Under the pieces are notes generated by a model. It ran no database searches. It was not told the origin of the DNA and was given only the letters and a program-made list of their open reading frames with translations. Shown here one piece after another: positions 35,986 to 45,778 of a stretch of DNA of 64,000 bases (position 1 is the first letter of the stretch; each line of letters opens with the position of its first letter). This DNA comes from Trichostrongylus colubriformis (taxonomy: Eukaryota > Nematoda > Chromadorea > Rhabditida > Trichostrongylidae): the NCBI GenBank assembly GCA_963978905.1, contig OZ022258.1, positions 25,052,716-25,116,715 of the forward strand. Direction: 5' to 3'. Position numbers and translations under genes: made by a program.

Positions 35986-37847
35986 CGCTCCTAATTTCTG
36001 CCAAATCGACGGTTAGGGGCGGAAAAGTATAACGCGCACCGGCTTTTTGCCTTTTTAGCTAAGGTGGCCCATTTTCTTTGAAAAATAGACCAGCGGCTAG
36101 AGCTCTCGAATAGGAACCTGTATATGTACGAAAAGTCCATTTTTCTTGGCTGGATCATCTTCATTTTGAGTGAAATTGAAATTGACTCTCCAAGGCGCAA
36201 GAAAGTACCTCTGGGCATGACAGCATCGTAAACTCTCCACTTCAGCTGGAAGTTTCAGTTTAGGCACTTTAAAACAAATAATGTCAATACATTCGACAAG
36301 TTCATGATTTTGTGATCATTTCGATCCCACTCATGAATGGTTCAAACTAAGTTCAACCTGAAAGTGGCACTCCGGAAAACCTTTTTTCAAAATTTCAACG
36401 CATTTTTCCTAAAAATCGAGCATTTCGAATCGTTCAGTAGTGCTGTTGATGACCTGCGAAGAAACTCTATAGGATTTCCTCAGAGGTAGATGAAATGTTA
36501 TTTGTCTCAAATCTTCCAAACGCTGTTCGTTCAACCGCCCTTTTCTGCATAAATGTCGGTCCTTGCACAAAAATGAACTGATTTTGGTGACTGTAACTAT
36601 GCCTAATAAATGTGAAAATCTAACTGTACCTCATGAAAAGCACTCCTAAAGCCGTTGGCTCGAGAAGGCTGTATGTGGTTCCAAACAGCCTGAGTTTTGA
36701 AAATTTGGTATTTGGTGAAGTGTGTAATCGAAGTAGACATGTATCACAACTGATTATTACCACCAACTTCTTCTGAAACTTGCTCTGTCTCCATTAACAA
36801 GAGATTTATTAACGCTTTCATTTTCTTGTCACTCGGCTAACGGTGCATCACCGCTGACCCCTCACTATTGATCTCAGCTGGCCAGTTGCCTTGGTTATAG
36901 CCACATCCCTTTTGAGAGCATGACTACTGGGGTGCGACACTCAGATGGTCAGGGAATCGGCTGAACGAGGATTCATTCGATTTGACGGCTGGCAGATCCT
37001 TGTCTATCTGGAGTCCACGATTCACCTTTAAGATCCTGAGATAATTGAAGTGCTAAGCAGCCACCAGGTCTTCTCACCAGAGCTTATGGGGGCCAATATA
37101 GCTATGAAACAGCAGTATCAATGCAGAAGTGCCCACTGCATCGCCAAATTTTTCATCATCTTCAAAATTGTATATCATGTGTGACAAATGTTTTAACCGC
37201 TACAAATGCTATATATGCTTTTTTATGAAGTACAGTTAGAATTGTCACATTCATTAGGTATAGTTATAGTCACCAAAATCAGTTCATTTTTGTGCAGGGA
37301 CCAACATTTATGCAGAAAAGGGCGATTGAACGAACAGCGTTTGGAAGATTTGAGACAAATAACATTGATCTACCTACCTCTGAGGAAATCCTATAGAGTT
37401 TCTTCGTAGGTCATCAACAGCATTACTGAACGATTCAAAATGCTCGATTTTTAGCAAAATTGAGTCTCCAAAAAGGTGTGAAAATTTGAAAAAGATGTTT
37501 TTTGGAGTGCCTTTTCAGGGTAAAATCATGTTAAAGTTTTCATGAATAGGTTCGAAATGATCACAAAATCATGAACTTGTCGAATGTGTTGACATTTTTT
37601 GTTTTAAAGTGCCTAAACTGGTACTTTCTTGCGCCTTGGAGAGTCAATTTCACATTTCACTCAAAATGAAGATGATCCAGCCAAGAAAAAAGTACTTGCC
37701 GTACATACGCAGGTCCCTATTCGGGAGCTCTAGAAATTGGCCTATTTTTCAAAGAAAATGGACCACCTCAGCTAAAGTTAAGGCAAGAAGCCGGTGCACG
37801 TCATACCTTTCCCCACCTATCCGTCGATTTAGCAGAAATTAGGTGCG
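35986..37847. mobile_element. Fold-back element, about 1.86 kb, with 620-660 bp inverted arms
   Basis: The left arm (about 35,986-36,647) and right arm (about 37,217-37,847) are inverted copies along their whole length with moderate divergence. The outer end CCTAATTTCTGC on the left is mirrored by GCAGAAATTAGG on the right. The spacer of about 570 bp has no recognisable coding. It interrupts retroelement copy A. I see no convincing target duplication, and part of the host element is missing, so insertion may have been accompanied by deletion. Confidence 0.82.
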
Positions 37848-38904
37848 TATCGTATATATAGTAGACATACCCGTGATATCTGCAGTGTATAGTTTAATAT
37901 CGTCCCTTATCGTGCTGCAAAGTTCTCTGCTGATATTTATATTACTAATTGACCAATATGTTTCAATGGTTTTATTACTATCTTGTATTACACGCGAGTA
38001 GTTTATATAGTGACGTTTAATGTGCGCAAAAATTACATGTAGTTCTTTAGCAAGTGGTTTAATACTGCTATTATAGGTTCCTGTGATATATCTGAACTTG
38101 ATTGGATTCTCACGAAGATTTGGCAGTGCGCATATCATGGGAAGATCTGCATCTATATCATTTTCTAGTTTATTTCGAGTGCAAAAATTTTTATGGCTCA
38201 TAATGAGAACATTTTTATTTGAACTAGGAACCAGCTCATACGTATTCTGAGTATGCTGGTTTTCAAAATATCTACTGTTATAATTATATTTTATACCATT
38301 TTCTTCCATTAGAGTGGAAATGTAAAATTTTTTGCAAATAATGCCGTAATTGTTGCCGGCTTCCTCAAGGGGGCAGAAAACGAATCTTTCGCGATAATCT
38401 CTGATGAGACCATACGTAACCCCCACATTTTTACTTTTGATGTTATCCAGCGTGAGTAGTGGTTCAATCTTCTTATGATAGCATGCAGAAAAATATCTAG
38501 TTAGAATAACTCGTTTATTATAATTAATTTATGTTCGGATGTGAAAAGTGCAACAACTTGTTTAACTGTATCAAAGTAAAAATTTTTGGCCTCAAGTCTA
38601 GAAGTTTCCGGGCCAACTCTAAACTCAGTGCCTTTCTGAAAGATTTCCCTAAAACTTTCGTTATCTATGATGCTAAGATCCCCTGTTACAACATGACCAT
38701 GGTGTGTGTCAACGTCTTTAGTAACTCTCTCAATATTACATATACGATTTCCAATGATTATTTCCTGCAACTTCGTTTGGTTCAAGTATATGAGTGTCGT
38801 GTTGTAGTTAATTGTGGAGTTAAAAATCCGATTAAAGAGTTTAACGTTGAACATTCTACTTCTGAAGTTAAAACTAAGATCATAGCAAGAGGGCTTTTCT
38901 TTCT
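37848..38904 (-). pseudogene. Reverse transcriptase N-terminal half, GIY-YIG retroelement copy A
   Basis: Two minus-strand frames, 38,501-38,854 and 37,839-38,426, carry the region before and at the start of a reverse transcriptase. One reads FREIFQKGTEFRVG and the other CPLEEAGNNYGIICKKFYI, then NPIKFRYI and IKLYTADI. The last part aligns with 49,880-49,990 of copy B. The frames are split near 38,430-38,500, and the catalytic core is missing because the fold-back element and a deletion lie downstream. Resemblance is to Penelope-type reverse transcriptases; the family call is moderate. Confidence 0.6.
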
Positions 38905-38907
38905 TAA

Positions 38908-39175
38908 AGGCATCTTTAGGGGAACTTCGTACGAGAAGTAAAAGAAGTAGTGAATATGAAAGTCGAGATGCCTAGTAACAGAACAGTGAAGAAAAAACGG
39001 ATGGAATTGGCCAAATACCCGAGAAATAGGACCCCCTTCCCACCGTGGTTCTCGACCTGGACGACGTTCGCGTCAAGAGGCGGGTAGTGCGGACGAGTTT
39101 TTCCTTGGCATGATGCCGAGTCGTAAGCACGAAAGGATGTTTGGAATAACATCAGCTGTTTTCTGGGCTGTGTTT
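38908..39175 (-). mobile_element. Truncated TTAA-family element
   Basis: It starts after TTAA (38,904-38,907) with AGGCATCTTTAGGGGAACTT and follows the 42,992-43,530 element, including TCAAGAGGCGGGTAGTGCGG, to about 39,175, where similarity ends. It sits at the 5' side of retroelement copy A, 210 bp before the RBBP5-like exons. Confidence 0.65.
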
Positions 39176-39386
39176 CGCCAGTCTTTTTTAAACGCTATTT
39201 GATCGTTTTATGAATTTGTAAGCTCGTTGTACCACTCTTTGTATTTCCCGGTGTGTTCGTTATTAATATTACCGTGATTGTCATAAGGCGTTGAAGAGTG
39301 CGGTTCATCAGCTGAGGTAGTTGTAGCAGAAGTGCAGCTGTTCACTTGCTTCGTTCAAAATAATTTTCGATATTTTGATATTTTAG

Positions 39387-39558
39387 AAACGACAATCAAG
39401 TGCTGGTGTTGCAACTGAACTACCCTCTGCGTCTCGATGAGCTTGAGCCGCGATCGCAGCATATTATTACGAACGGTATTTCTGGCGCAGTTGAAGACGG
39501 TGTTTCTGCTATAGCATTCGACTGCAGGGCGAACAATCTCATACCCGGAACTAATAAG
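39387..39558 (+). CDS. rbbp-5: RBBP5 exon: middle WD40 blades
   Basis: It encodes [20 protein letters not shown]..., aligning with the RBBP5 segment after 'HPRDQNKVLVCP'. Acceptor TTTTAG, donor AAG|GTATGT. It begins in phase, requiring an upstream exon that I could not find. Confidence 0.75.
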
Positions 39559-40700
39559 GTATGTTCAGGGATCGTTTCTATCTCAAATCGACTGTCGAGT
39601 TCTGCTGTTTCATGATCTCACTCTAAAAATATTATACGCAGGGAAAGCTCGTTGTATATAAGGCAAAATCTTTAAAAATGGTGTCCTGGGGACGTCAAAA
39701 CAGTGTTCAGCAGGTAAGCGAGCTCATATTTTACTTTGAGCATTCTCGATTTCTCGTTTGTAGTAGTTATTCTGTGCTGCAGACTGAAGAAATAGTCACT
39801 CCAAGGAGAGGCAATTTCATCATCACGAATTCACAAGATCGGATCATAGGAACGTATGATTTGAATGACATTTTGGATTGTCAGAATGGCGGTACAATTG
39901 AGCCGAAGCATCGTGTTACAGACATTATTAACAAGGTAAGTGAACCCCCTTCTTTCGTATTGAATGCAACTCCACTATTATTAATTTCTTGGGGTGATCA
40001 TTTGAGGCTTCTTGGGAAGCTGTTTGCACGGATAGCGAAGGCTATCCTATTTGTGACGCTAGCACAAAGGCACACGCTTTATGCGTTTGGGAACGAACAA
40101 CTGGCACCTTGATCAAGATCTTGCACGGAACCAAGGTATCTTTTCTAGTATTCGCGGGTAACTTTGATTTTCAGTCTTCTTATAGCGCTTGCTTGAGATG
40201 TCTAGTCATGATGATTCGCAAAGGCACGACTGTCGTCCTTGCTATAAATATGTCTAGTAAGCGGCATTGTAGGGTGAATGTCTGATGAACGTCCAGTGGC
40301 ATCCAATACGTCCCGTAATACTTTCCGTCGCTAATGGCATGGCATCTGTCTGGACCAAGGTGCTTATAAGAATACTTATTTTTGTAGTTTTAGATCGTTT
40401 ATGTTTCATTTCCTTAAACTGGAAAATCACATAAGGAGATTTATAAATGTTTTCTTCACTTTTGGAGCTTTGGACATCTAGGCTCATGTTGAGAATTGGT
40501 CTGCTTTTGCACCGGAATTCACTGAATCAGAAGAAAAGACAATGAAGGAGAGTTTGATTTGGAAGATGAAGATGCTGAGATGGATGGCAAAGCGAACTCC
40601 CAGGTTGTATTTACTCCTTTAAGGCGCTATTTGAAATGTGATCTAGTTTGTTACAGGATTCTGATGAAGAAATAATTTTCTCACTGCTCAAAAGAAAGAT
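39387..40700 (+). CDS. rbbp-5: RBBP5 homologue (COMPASS/MLL subunit), partial and frameshifted
   Basis: RBBP5 is a WD40 core subunit of the H3K4 methyltransferase complexes in the nucleus. Exons at 39,387-39,558, 39,642-39,713, 39,783-39,935, 40,007-40,135, 40,273-40,359 and 40,482-40,603 join in phase, with a weaker start of another at 40,657. They match RBBP5 in order: [67 protein letters not shown] and the acidic [10 protein letters not shown]. The first ~140 residues (early blades) are not visible upstream, where retroelements lie. The exon of 40,482-40,603 needs one extra base between about 40,533 and 40,542 to reach the acidic box. It is either a pseudogene or partial copy, or a functional gene with a sequence error. 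Confidence 0.85.
39642..39713 (+). CDS. rbbp-5: RBBP5 exon: GKLVVYK strand
   Basis: 24 codons ([18 protein letters not shown]...), equivalent to 'GKILVLKTDSQDLVASFR' in RBBP5. Acceptor ACGCAG, donor CAG|GTAAGC, phase 0. Confidence 0.78.
39783..39935 (+). CDS. rbbp-5: RBBP5 exon: DRIIGTYD blade
   Basis: 51 codons including [20 protein letters not shown] and [12 protein letters not shown], the clearest RBBP5 match. Acceptor CTGCAG, donor AAG|GTAAGT. Confidence 0.88.
40007..40135 (+). CDS. rbbp-5: RBBP5 exon: HALxxWE blade
   Basis: 43 codons ending [20 protein letters not shown]. The preceding GYPICDAS departs from the usual pattern of this blade. Acceptor TTTGAG is non-ideal; donor AAG|GTATCT. 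Confidence 0.8.
40273..40359 (+). CDS. rbbp-5: RBBP5 exon: last WD40 blade
   Basis: 29 codons, [24 protein letters not shown]. Acceptor TTGTAG, donor AAG|GTGCTT, phase 0. Confidence 0.87.
40482..40603 (+). CDS. rbbp-5: RBBP5 exon with frameshift before the acidic box
   Basis: It opens with [19 protein letters not shown] in frame. The acidic box [16 protein letters not shown] is encoded one frame over. The exon is 122 nt, where 123 would keep both parts in frame between phase-0 introns, so one base is missing in the A-rich run at about 40,533-40,542. In RBBP5 this acidic (D/E) box contacts the Ash2L SPRY domain. Confidence 0.85.
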
Positions 40701-41834
40701 CAACGTAGTTGCTATCTCTATTCTTACATTGTTTCTGATTCGTTTGTACTTGTATCACAGGTGATGTGTTTGGTAATGAGATACTGTGTATTTCTCCGAT
40801 ATTTTGCTTTCGAGTTCTGTGAATACTTGAGTTCATAATAAATGGTATAGATCTTTGATGTGTTTTGCCATGGGAATCACTCGAGGCAATAGGGAGCAAA
40901 CTGAATTGGGAAAATTAGGGGAAATTCTGATACAGCTGGGATTTTGATTGTCGTAGCTGTAACTGCATGTGAAAGACTGTCCACAAATGGGCATGTGAAG
41001 ATGTAGAGGTCATGTAGGAACATGTTGATCTATACGCAGGGCGGTTACGTTCAGTTATCACGGCATCACTATCGTCCAACACCGTCCAACACTACACCAT
41101 CCAACACCTCATCCACTACTTTCCTTACTCTGTGCCAGCCTAAAATCAATAGTTACAATGAAATATTTTGGAATAGCAATTAATATTGACATTAACGTTT
41201 CGGAAACATGGAAACGATAGTAATGCACAAAAGCGCAACGGAAAGCCATCCCAACTGACCTTGGCTGCAACAAACTTTATCACAGTTATTTCCCAATGGC
41301 GATCTCGCGTATATAATGAACAGAAGTCAGGAGAAAAATCCAGGTAAAGCAGCATGCCTTTCGCTGCCTTAAAAACATCAATAAATTAGGCTCGGTTATA
41401 ATAGAGTTAATAACTGAAAATCTACGGGAATGACTGGATTCTTCACCACCTGCTTATCGCCCTTATCCTTCACACAGCACTCAATGCGTTTTCCGTCCGC
41501 ACCGCTTTGCGCACCATCAACGTGGTTCCGTCTTGAGCGACAATAACGTGCTGGGCCGTTTCGTACTTGTGCATTGACAGCTGTGAGAATTCACCAAATC
41601 TAAATAGTAAACTTACATGGAAATGGAGGGTATCAATCCCGTGAAGTGAAATAGAAAAAAAGAACAAGCAAAACAAGCAAAAACAAAAAATCCACATCGA
41701 AGATGCCTTTCAGTCATGATCTACGACTTACAGTCAAAAACACCAACCAATTAATTATAAGCGCCGCGAAAACCACAACATTTTACGAAACAACGACAAC
41801 GACACAACCAATATATTATTCAGTCAGCTGTTAT
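40701..41834. other. Continuation of RBBP5 region; no further exon assigned
   Basis: From 40,657 a frame reads DSDEEIIF..., which could begin the next RBBP5 exon (SSDEE-like), but it runs into hydrophobic sequence and no donor is convincing. Nothing else is recognisable to 41,834. Confidence 0.4.
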
Positions 41835-42129
41835 AAAAAGAGCCTACGACATGCCAAACTACGATGGCGCGGCAAGTTCATTATCACCGCCCCGGCCATG
41901 CAGCGGCTGCTGGTCCCTCCCATCCCAGCCAATCAGAGGAAGCTCGTCGCTAGGAGGCGGACCGAGCACGGCAAGGCGGCTCGAGCAGAAAAGGCCGCCG
42001 CTGCCACAGCTGGGGGGCGCGCTCTTCGCGGGGGATTTCGCCGCAAATAGGCTTTCCAGACCCGTAGTTTTCGGGTGAATGACTCCTTTCAGGGATTCCT
42101 CATCACTCACATTACCCCTTACACTGTCT
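41835..42129 (-). repeat. Diverged copy of the TTAA (AGACAGTG) family
   Basis: The segment from the GGGGGATTTCGCCGCAAATA block to ACACTGTCT next to CTAA follows 43,430-43,534. The left half is GC-rich and only loosely similar, and the left terminus is not clear. Confidence 0.6.
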
Positions 42130-42299
42130 CTAACCTCATTGGTATGAAAGTGTAAGTGTACCAATGTACATAATATAAGAAACTTGGTTTTCCACGGATC
42201 TCCTTCACCGAGGGGCTTCTCTCGCTGAAGGATCTCGAGCCGTTAGGGGGCAAGGCTACGTGGCGCCCCTAGGTGGCGGATAGGGGGCTATCGCGGTTT

Positions 42300-42987
42300 T
42301 ATTGCTAACGTTCGATAGAAAATTGTCATTGTAAGAGCTTCAAATCAGTTTAATGATTTCCTTCTTAATCAGTGTTTTAATAAGTCTATAGTATTGTACC
42401 AAGTCTGAAGTCCCTTCAATATAGTTGATTGCTTGTAAAACTTGATCATATGGTTTTTAGATCCTTCCGTATGAGCCTTAGAACCCCTATTTGATCTATT
42501 TTCAACAATTCTCACAGAGTAGTAAGGAGAGTTGTGGGGAAAAAGGGTAGGGTTATCAACGGTGGTGATATTGCCATAACCTTTAATATTGTCATTAAGT
42601 CCGAATGGATAGGGAGTCATAAATAGTTTAATCCAGGATAATTACTTATCAAGTCAAGTGAGGTTTTTTGTCGTTAATTTTGAAAGAGTCCAAGACGGTT
42701 ACAACAATCCCTTTGTTACAGGTGAAGAAGTGTTTGTACAATGGTGAATTTAGTTCTTTGATACTTTCCTTAAGTTTTCTAGTGGTAACCCCTAAATATT
42801 GTATACCGCAATCAAAACAAGTGATACAATATATTACGTTTTTAGTACTGCAGTTGGTGCCAACTTGTTATAGGTATTTACACGAATTCCTGTTACATGT
42901 GATTTATTGCTATTGTCGTTGTTAGTAATGTTGCATATTTTACGAACTTTTTCACAGTTACAGCCTTTATTGGGATAACCGAAATCC
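42300..42987 (-). pseudogene. GIY-YIG nuclease region of retroelement copy C
   Basis: On the minus strand a cysteine-rich block GCNCEKVRKIC (about 42,930-42,985) is followed by NVIYCITCFDCGIQYLGVTT and RKLKESIKELN, a GIY-YIG nuclease pattern (vIYcI..C..C..qYlG.T.R). A frameshift separates the two parts near 42,845. Next comes MTPYPFGLNDNIKGYGN in yet another frame. The same reading continues on the far side of the TTAA insertion (43,535-43,600: NHYYV joins KDFGYPNKG when the insertion is removed). If this element is the same family as the reverse transcriptase copies, the nuclease precedes the reverse transcriptase, the order reported for Naiad-type Penelope-like elements. Confidence 0.62.
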
Positions 42988-42991
42988 TTAA

Positions 42992-43530
42992 AGGCAGCTT
43001 TCGGGAAAATTCGGACGAAAAGTAGAAGAAGTAGTGAATATGAAAGCCGAGATTCCTAGTAACAGGAAAGTGGAGAAAAAACGAATGGAAGTGGCCAAAA
43101 ACCCAAGAAATAGAACCCCTTCCCACCATTGGTTCTGGGCGCGGACGACCTTTCCGTCAAGACGCGGGTAGTCCGCATAGGTTTTCCACTGGCATTACCA
43201 AGACGTAAGCATGAAGGGATGTTCGGAAATGCGACAGCATCTATTTTCATGTGGTCAGTTTCAAGCTAAAAGTGAGAAAGCGCGCTCGATACATTCAATC
43301 CTGCCGATCTCCTTGACCAACCGCACCGTGACCAACCCCTAATCACGTCGCCTGGAGGCGGGCTGTCCTTGTCCAAGGCGGCTTGTCCTGACGAGGCCGC
43401 CTCCGCCACAGCTCAAGGGGGCGCCTTCCGCGGGGGATTTCGCCATGCATAGGCCTTCCAGACCCGTAGTTTTTCACTCAATGCCTCCTTATGGGATTCC
43501 CCGTCACCCACATTATCCCGAACACTGTCT
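42992..43530 (-). mobile_element. TTAA-flanked element inserted in copy C
   Basis: Bounded by TTAA at 42,988-42,991 and 43,531-43,534, with ends AGGCAGCTTTCGGGAAAAT and the reverse complement of AGACAGTGTTCGGG. The interior is a close inverted match to 34,468-35,102. Precise removal with one TTAA restores an open reading frame in the host retroelement. Confidence 0.83.
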
Positions 43531-43534
43531 TTAA

Positions 43535-43657
43535 CGTAGTAGTGGTTGGACCTATCCCTTACTTTTTGGAAAAAAGAGCACTAAAAGTAGTTATTAGCAT
43601 CAATTTGAATAGTTTTGACCTGGTATATGGGTGGTCAAACCCAAGAGCAATGAGAAG
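43535..43657 (-). pseudogene. Upstream coding piece of retroelement copy C
   Basis: The minus strand reads QKVRDRSNHYYV directly into KDFGYPNKG across the TTAA insertion. A frameshift lies near 43,590, before GFDHPYTRSKLFKLM. It is interrupted on its 5' side by the Penelope-like insertion. Confidence 0.55.
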
Positions 43658-43768
43658 TCTTCCTTGAAGTAACAAATTCCAACTTCTCTCTTCGTAGAAC
43701 CTCAGCATCGATATTAGTTTGTACTTCTCTGTTATGCCAACGAGGTTGTTAGGTGGAATATTTATTTG

Positions 43769-43808
43769 AGGCCTAACGTTTCGACCAGATGGTCTTCCTC
43801 AAAGGCCT
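43769..43808 (-). ncRNA. Hammerhead-ribozyme-like motif, left arm
   Basis: Reading the minus strand: AGGCC, TTTGAGGA, the stem GACC-ATCT-GGTC, GAAAC, GTTA, GGCCT. This has hammerhead order (core, stem II, GAAA, closing stem), but the first core is UUGAGGA rather than CUGANGA, so catalysis is doubtful. Hammerheads are known in Penelope-like terminal regions. Confidence 0.4.
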
Positions 43809-44044
43809 AAACGTGGCTCAAGATTTAAGATTCTATCCACTACACCACCAAACGCCTCATCCCTCTAGCGGTTCTGACGAAACATCGAGGAACCGCCGGA
43901 GGAACCCCGTACGAAAGTACTAAACTCACCAGTCTACCACCACGAGAGTGGGACGCCGCCACTCCGTGTCAGTTGTCGTCAGTGAATGAGAGATGCCATG
44001 CTGTCCTTATACATAGTATAATGGGGACATGCATGTCTCCCTCC

Positions 44045-44503
44045 TCATATCAGTAGCTCGTAATGTGGCGCAAATGGCAAGGGATCATTCGTAATGGATA
44101 AGCACTCATTTCGGTTGCTCATACTTGGATTTCTTGCAGAAATCCAAAGCGCTTCAAGCACTTTCCTGGCTGAAATCTCAGTCTCGCATGCCAAAATACT
44201 GCACTTCACATTAAAGTCGTTTCCGTCATGCTCCTCGGTCATGTGCTTTCCTAGAGGTGTTCTTGTGTTACCTAGTCTTTTACCAGCAAGATGTTCTTTG
44301 ATACGTATTGCTAGCCTTCTTCCAGTTTCCCCAATGTACGTTGCATTACATGTCTGACATTCAATTTGATAGACTACACCAATTTTGGCGCAATCCCCAG
44401 TTGTACCATACGGGCATGTAACACAATTCTCTGACACGCAACGCTTATCGTAAAGCCTATTCCGCACCAGCTGGCTTTTGATGTTGCTATTAGAGACATT
44501 CAC
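44045..44503 (-). CDS. GIY-YIG endonuclease domain of Penelope-like element, left arm
   Basis: 152 open codons. A cysteine block (CVSENCVTCPYGTTGDC) precedes the nuclease core GVVYQIECQTCNATYIGETG, then RRLAIRIKEH with the conserved arginine, and ends ..PFAPHYELLI before a stop. In Penelope-like elements this domain nicks target DNA for reverse transcription. The open frame lacks its own start context because it is the tail of a larger polyprotein. It continues upstream to reverse-transcriptase sequence at 44,806-45,033, with stops in between, so the element is probably not active. Confidence 0.85.
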   Translation of the reverse strand: MNVSNSNIKSQLVRNRLYDKRCVSENCVTCPYGTTGDCAKIGVVYQIECQTCNATYIGETGRRLAIRIKEHLAGKRLGNTRTPLGKHMTEEHDGNDFNVKCSILACETEISARKVLEALWISARNPSMSNRNECLSITNDPLPFAPHYELLI

Positions 44504-44589
44504 TAAGACAACATCATCATCCAGCTGTGCTTGGACAAGGCATCTTTGGATTGCAGCAGTTACTCCGTCAGAGATGAAAGGTATGCATA

Positions 44590-44982
44590 AGGGAACCTCA
44601 TTAAGACGCGGTATGTTACGTTGCTCAGTGCGTATTCCATAATGACGTTCTAGTACAACATAGCCATTTCATGCAGCTATGTCAGAAGCTAGACGTATAG
44701 ACTCACGCCGCTCTGTCGGACCTGTGCATACATTTGCAGCCGTCTTGAACATGTTCTTGATAACTGCATGTTTCACAGTCGTGGGATGGGCAGATGTGGC
44801 GTGAATCAAATGTTCTTAGAGCTAGCTTTTCTGTACCACTTCACACTGAGCATGCCATCGGACACTTTCACCTGCGTGTTCAGGTAGGGAAGCCAGCCAT
44901 GGCGTGGTACTTCTCTTGTAAGCTTGATGTACTGTGACTGCTGGTTCATTAGGCGAAAGCACTCATCAAACGATACTGCATA
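44590..44982 (-). pseudogene. Reverse-transcriptase C-terminal remnant, Penelope-like
   Basis: The minus strand reads SFDECFRLMNQQSQYIKLTR, LPYLNTQVKVSDGMLSVKW and YRKAS, matching the region after the catalytic motif in Penelope reverse transcriptases. It then continues, with interruptions, toward the nuclease domain. The catalytic motif itself is absent, because the sequence passes into the inverted arm. Confidence 0.65.
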
Positions 44983-45064
44983 TCTTTCATCTCTGGCAGA
45001 GTAACTGCTGCAATCCGAAAATGCCTTATCCAAGCACAGCTGGATGATGATGTTGTCTTAGTGA

Positions 45065-45502
45065 ATGTCCCTAAGCAACATCAAAAGCCAGCTCGTGCGG
45101 AATAGGCTTTACGATAAGCGTTGCGTGTCAGAGAATTGTGTTACATGCCCGTATGGTACAACTGGGGATTGCGCCAAAATTGGTGTAGTCTATCAAATTG
45201 AATGTCAGACATGTAATGAACGTACATTGGGGAAACTGGAAGAAGACTAGCAATACGTATCAAAGAACATCTTGCTGGTAAAAGACTAGGTAACACAAGA
45301 ACACATGACCGAGGAGCATGACGGAAACGACTTTGATGTGAAGTGCAGTATTTTGGCATGCGAGACTGAGATTTCAGCCAGGAAAGTGCTTGAAGCGCTT
45401 TGGATTTCTGCAAGAAATCCAAGTATGAGCAACCGAAATGAGTGCTTATCCATTACGAATGATCCCTTGCCATTTGCGCCACATTACGAGCTACTGATAT
45501 GA
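45065..45502 (+). pseudogene. GIY-YIG domain, right arm, broken
   Basis: This is the inverted copy of 44,045-44,503. It matches closely but has a one-base loss after ..IECQTCN, which removes the YIG strand from frame. A second loss of about 15 bp precedes the HMTEEHDGNDF block. The downstream part is intact to the same ..PFAPHYELLI end. Confidence 0.85.
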
Positions 45503-45738
45503 GGAGGGAGACATGCATGTCCCCATTATACTATGTATAAGGACAGCATGGCATCTCTCATTCACTGACGACAACTGACACGGAGTGGCGGCGTCCCACT
45601 CTCGTGGTGGTAGACTGGTGAGTTTAGTACTTTCGTACGGGGTTCCTCCGGCGGTTCCTCGATGTTTCGTCAGAACCGCTAGAGGGATGAGGCGTTTGGT
45701 GGTGTAGTGGATAGAATCTTAAATCTTGAGCCACGTTT

Positions 45739-45778
45739 AGGCCTTTGAGGAAGACCATCTGGTCGAAACGTTAGGCCT
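45739..45778 (+). ncRNA. Hammerhead-ribozyme-like motif, right arm
   Basis: An identical 40-nt copy of the left-arm motif, downstream of the nuclease on the coding strand: stem II GACC/GGTC at 45,753-45,764 followed by GAAAC. It has the same core deviation at the first position. Confidence 0.4.

Noticed and set aside
38531..38941. 136-codon plus-strand open frame
   Set aside because: Antisense to the reverse-transcriptase region, which has recognisable motifs on the minus strand.
43861..43925. CTGACGA followed by GAAA in the left Penelope arm as a hammerhead core
   Set aside because: It lies on the strand opposite to the coding direction, and no stem II fits between the CTGACGA and the GAAA, which sits in its own GTAC hairpin.
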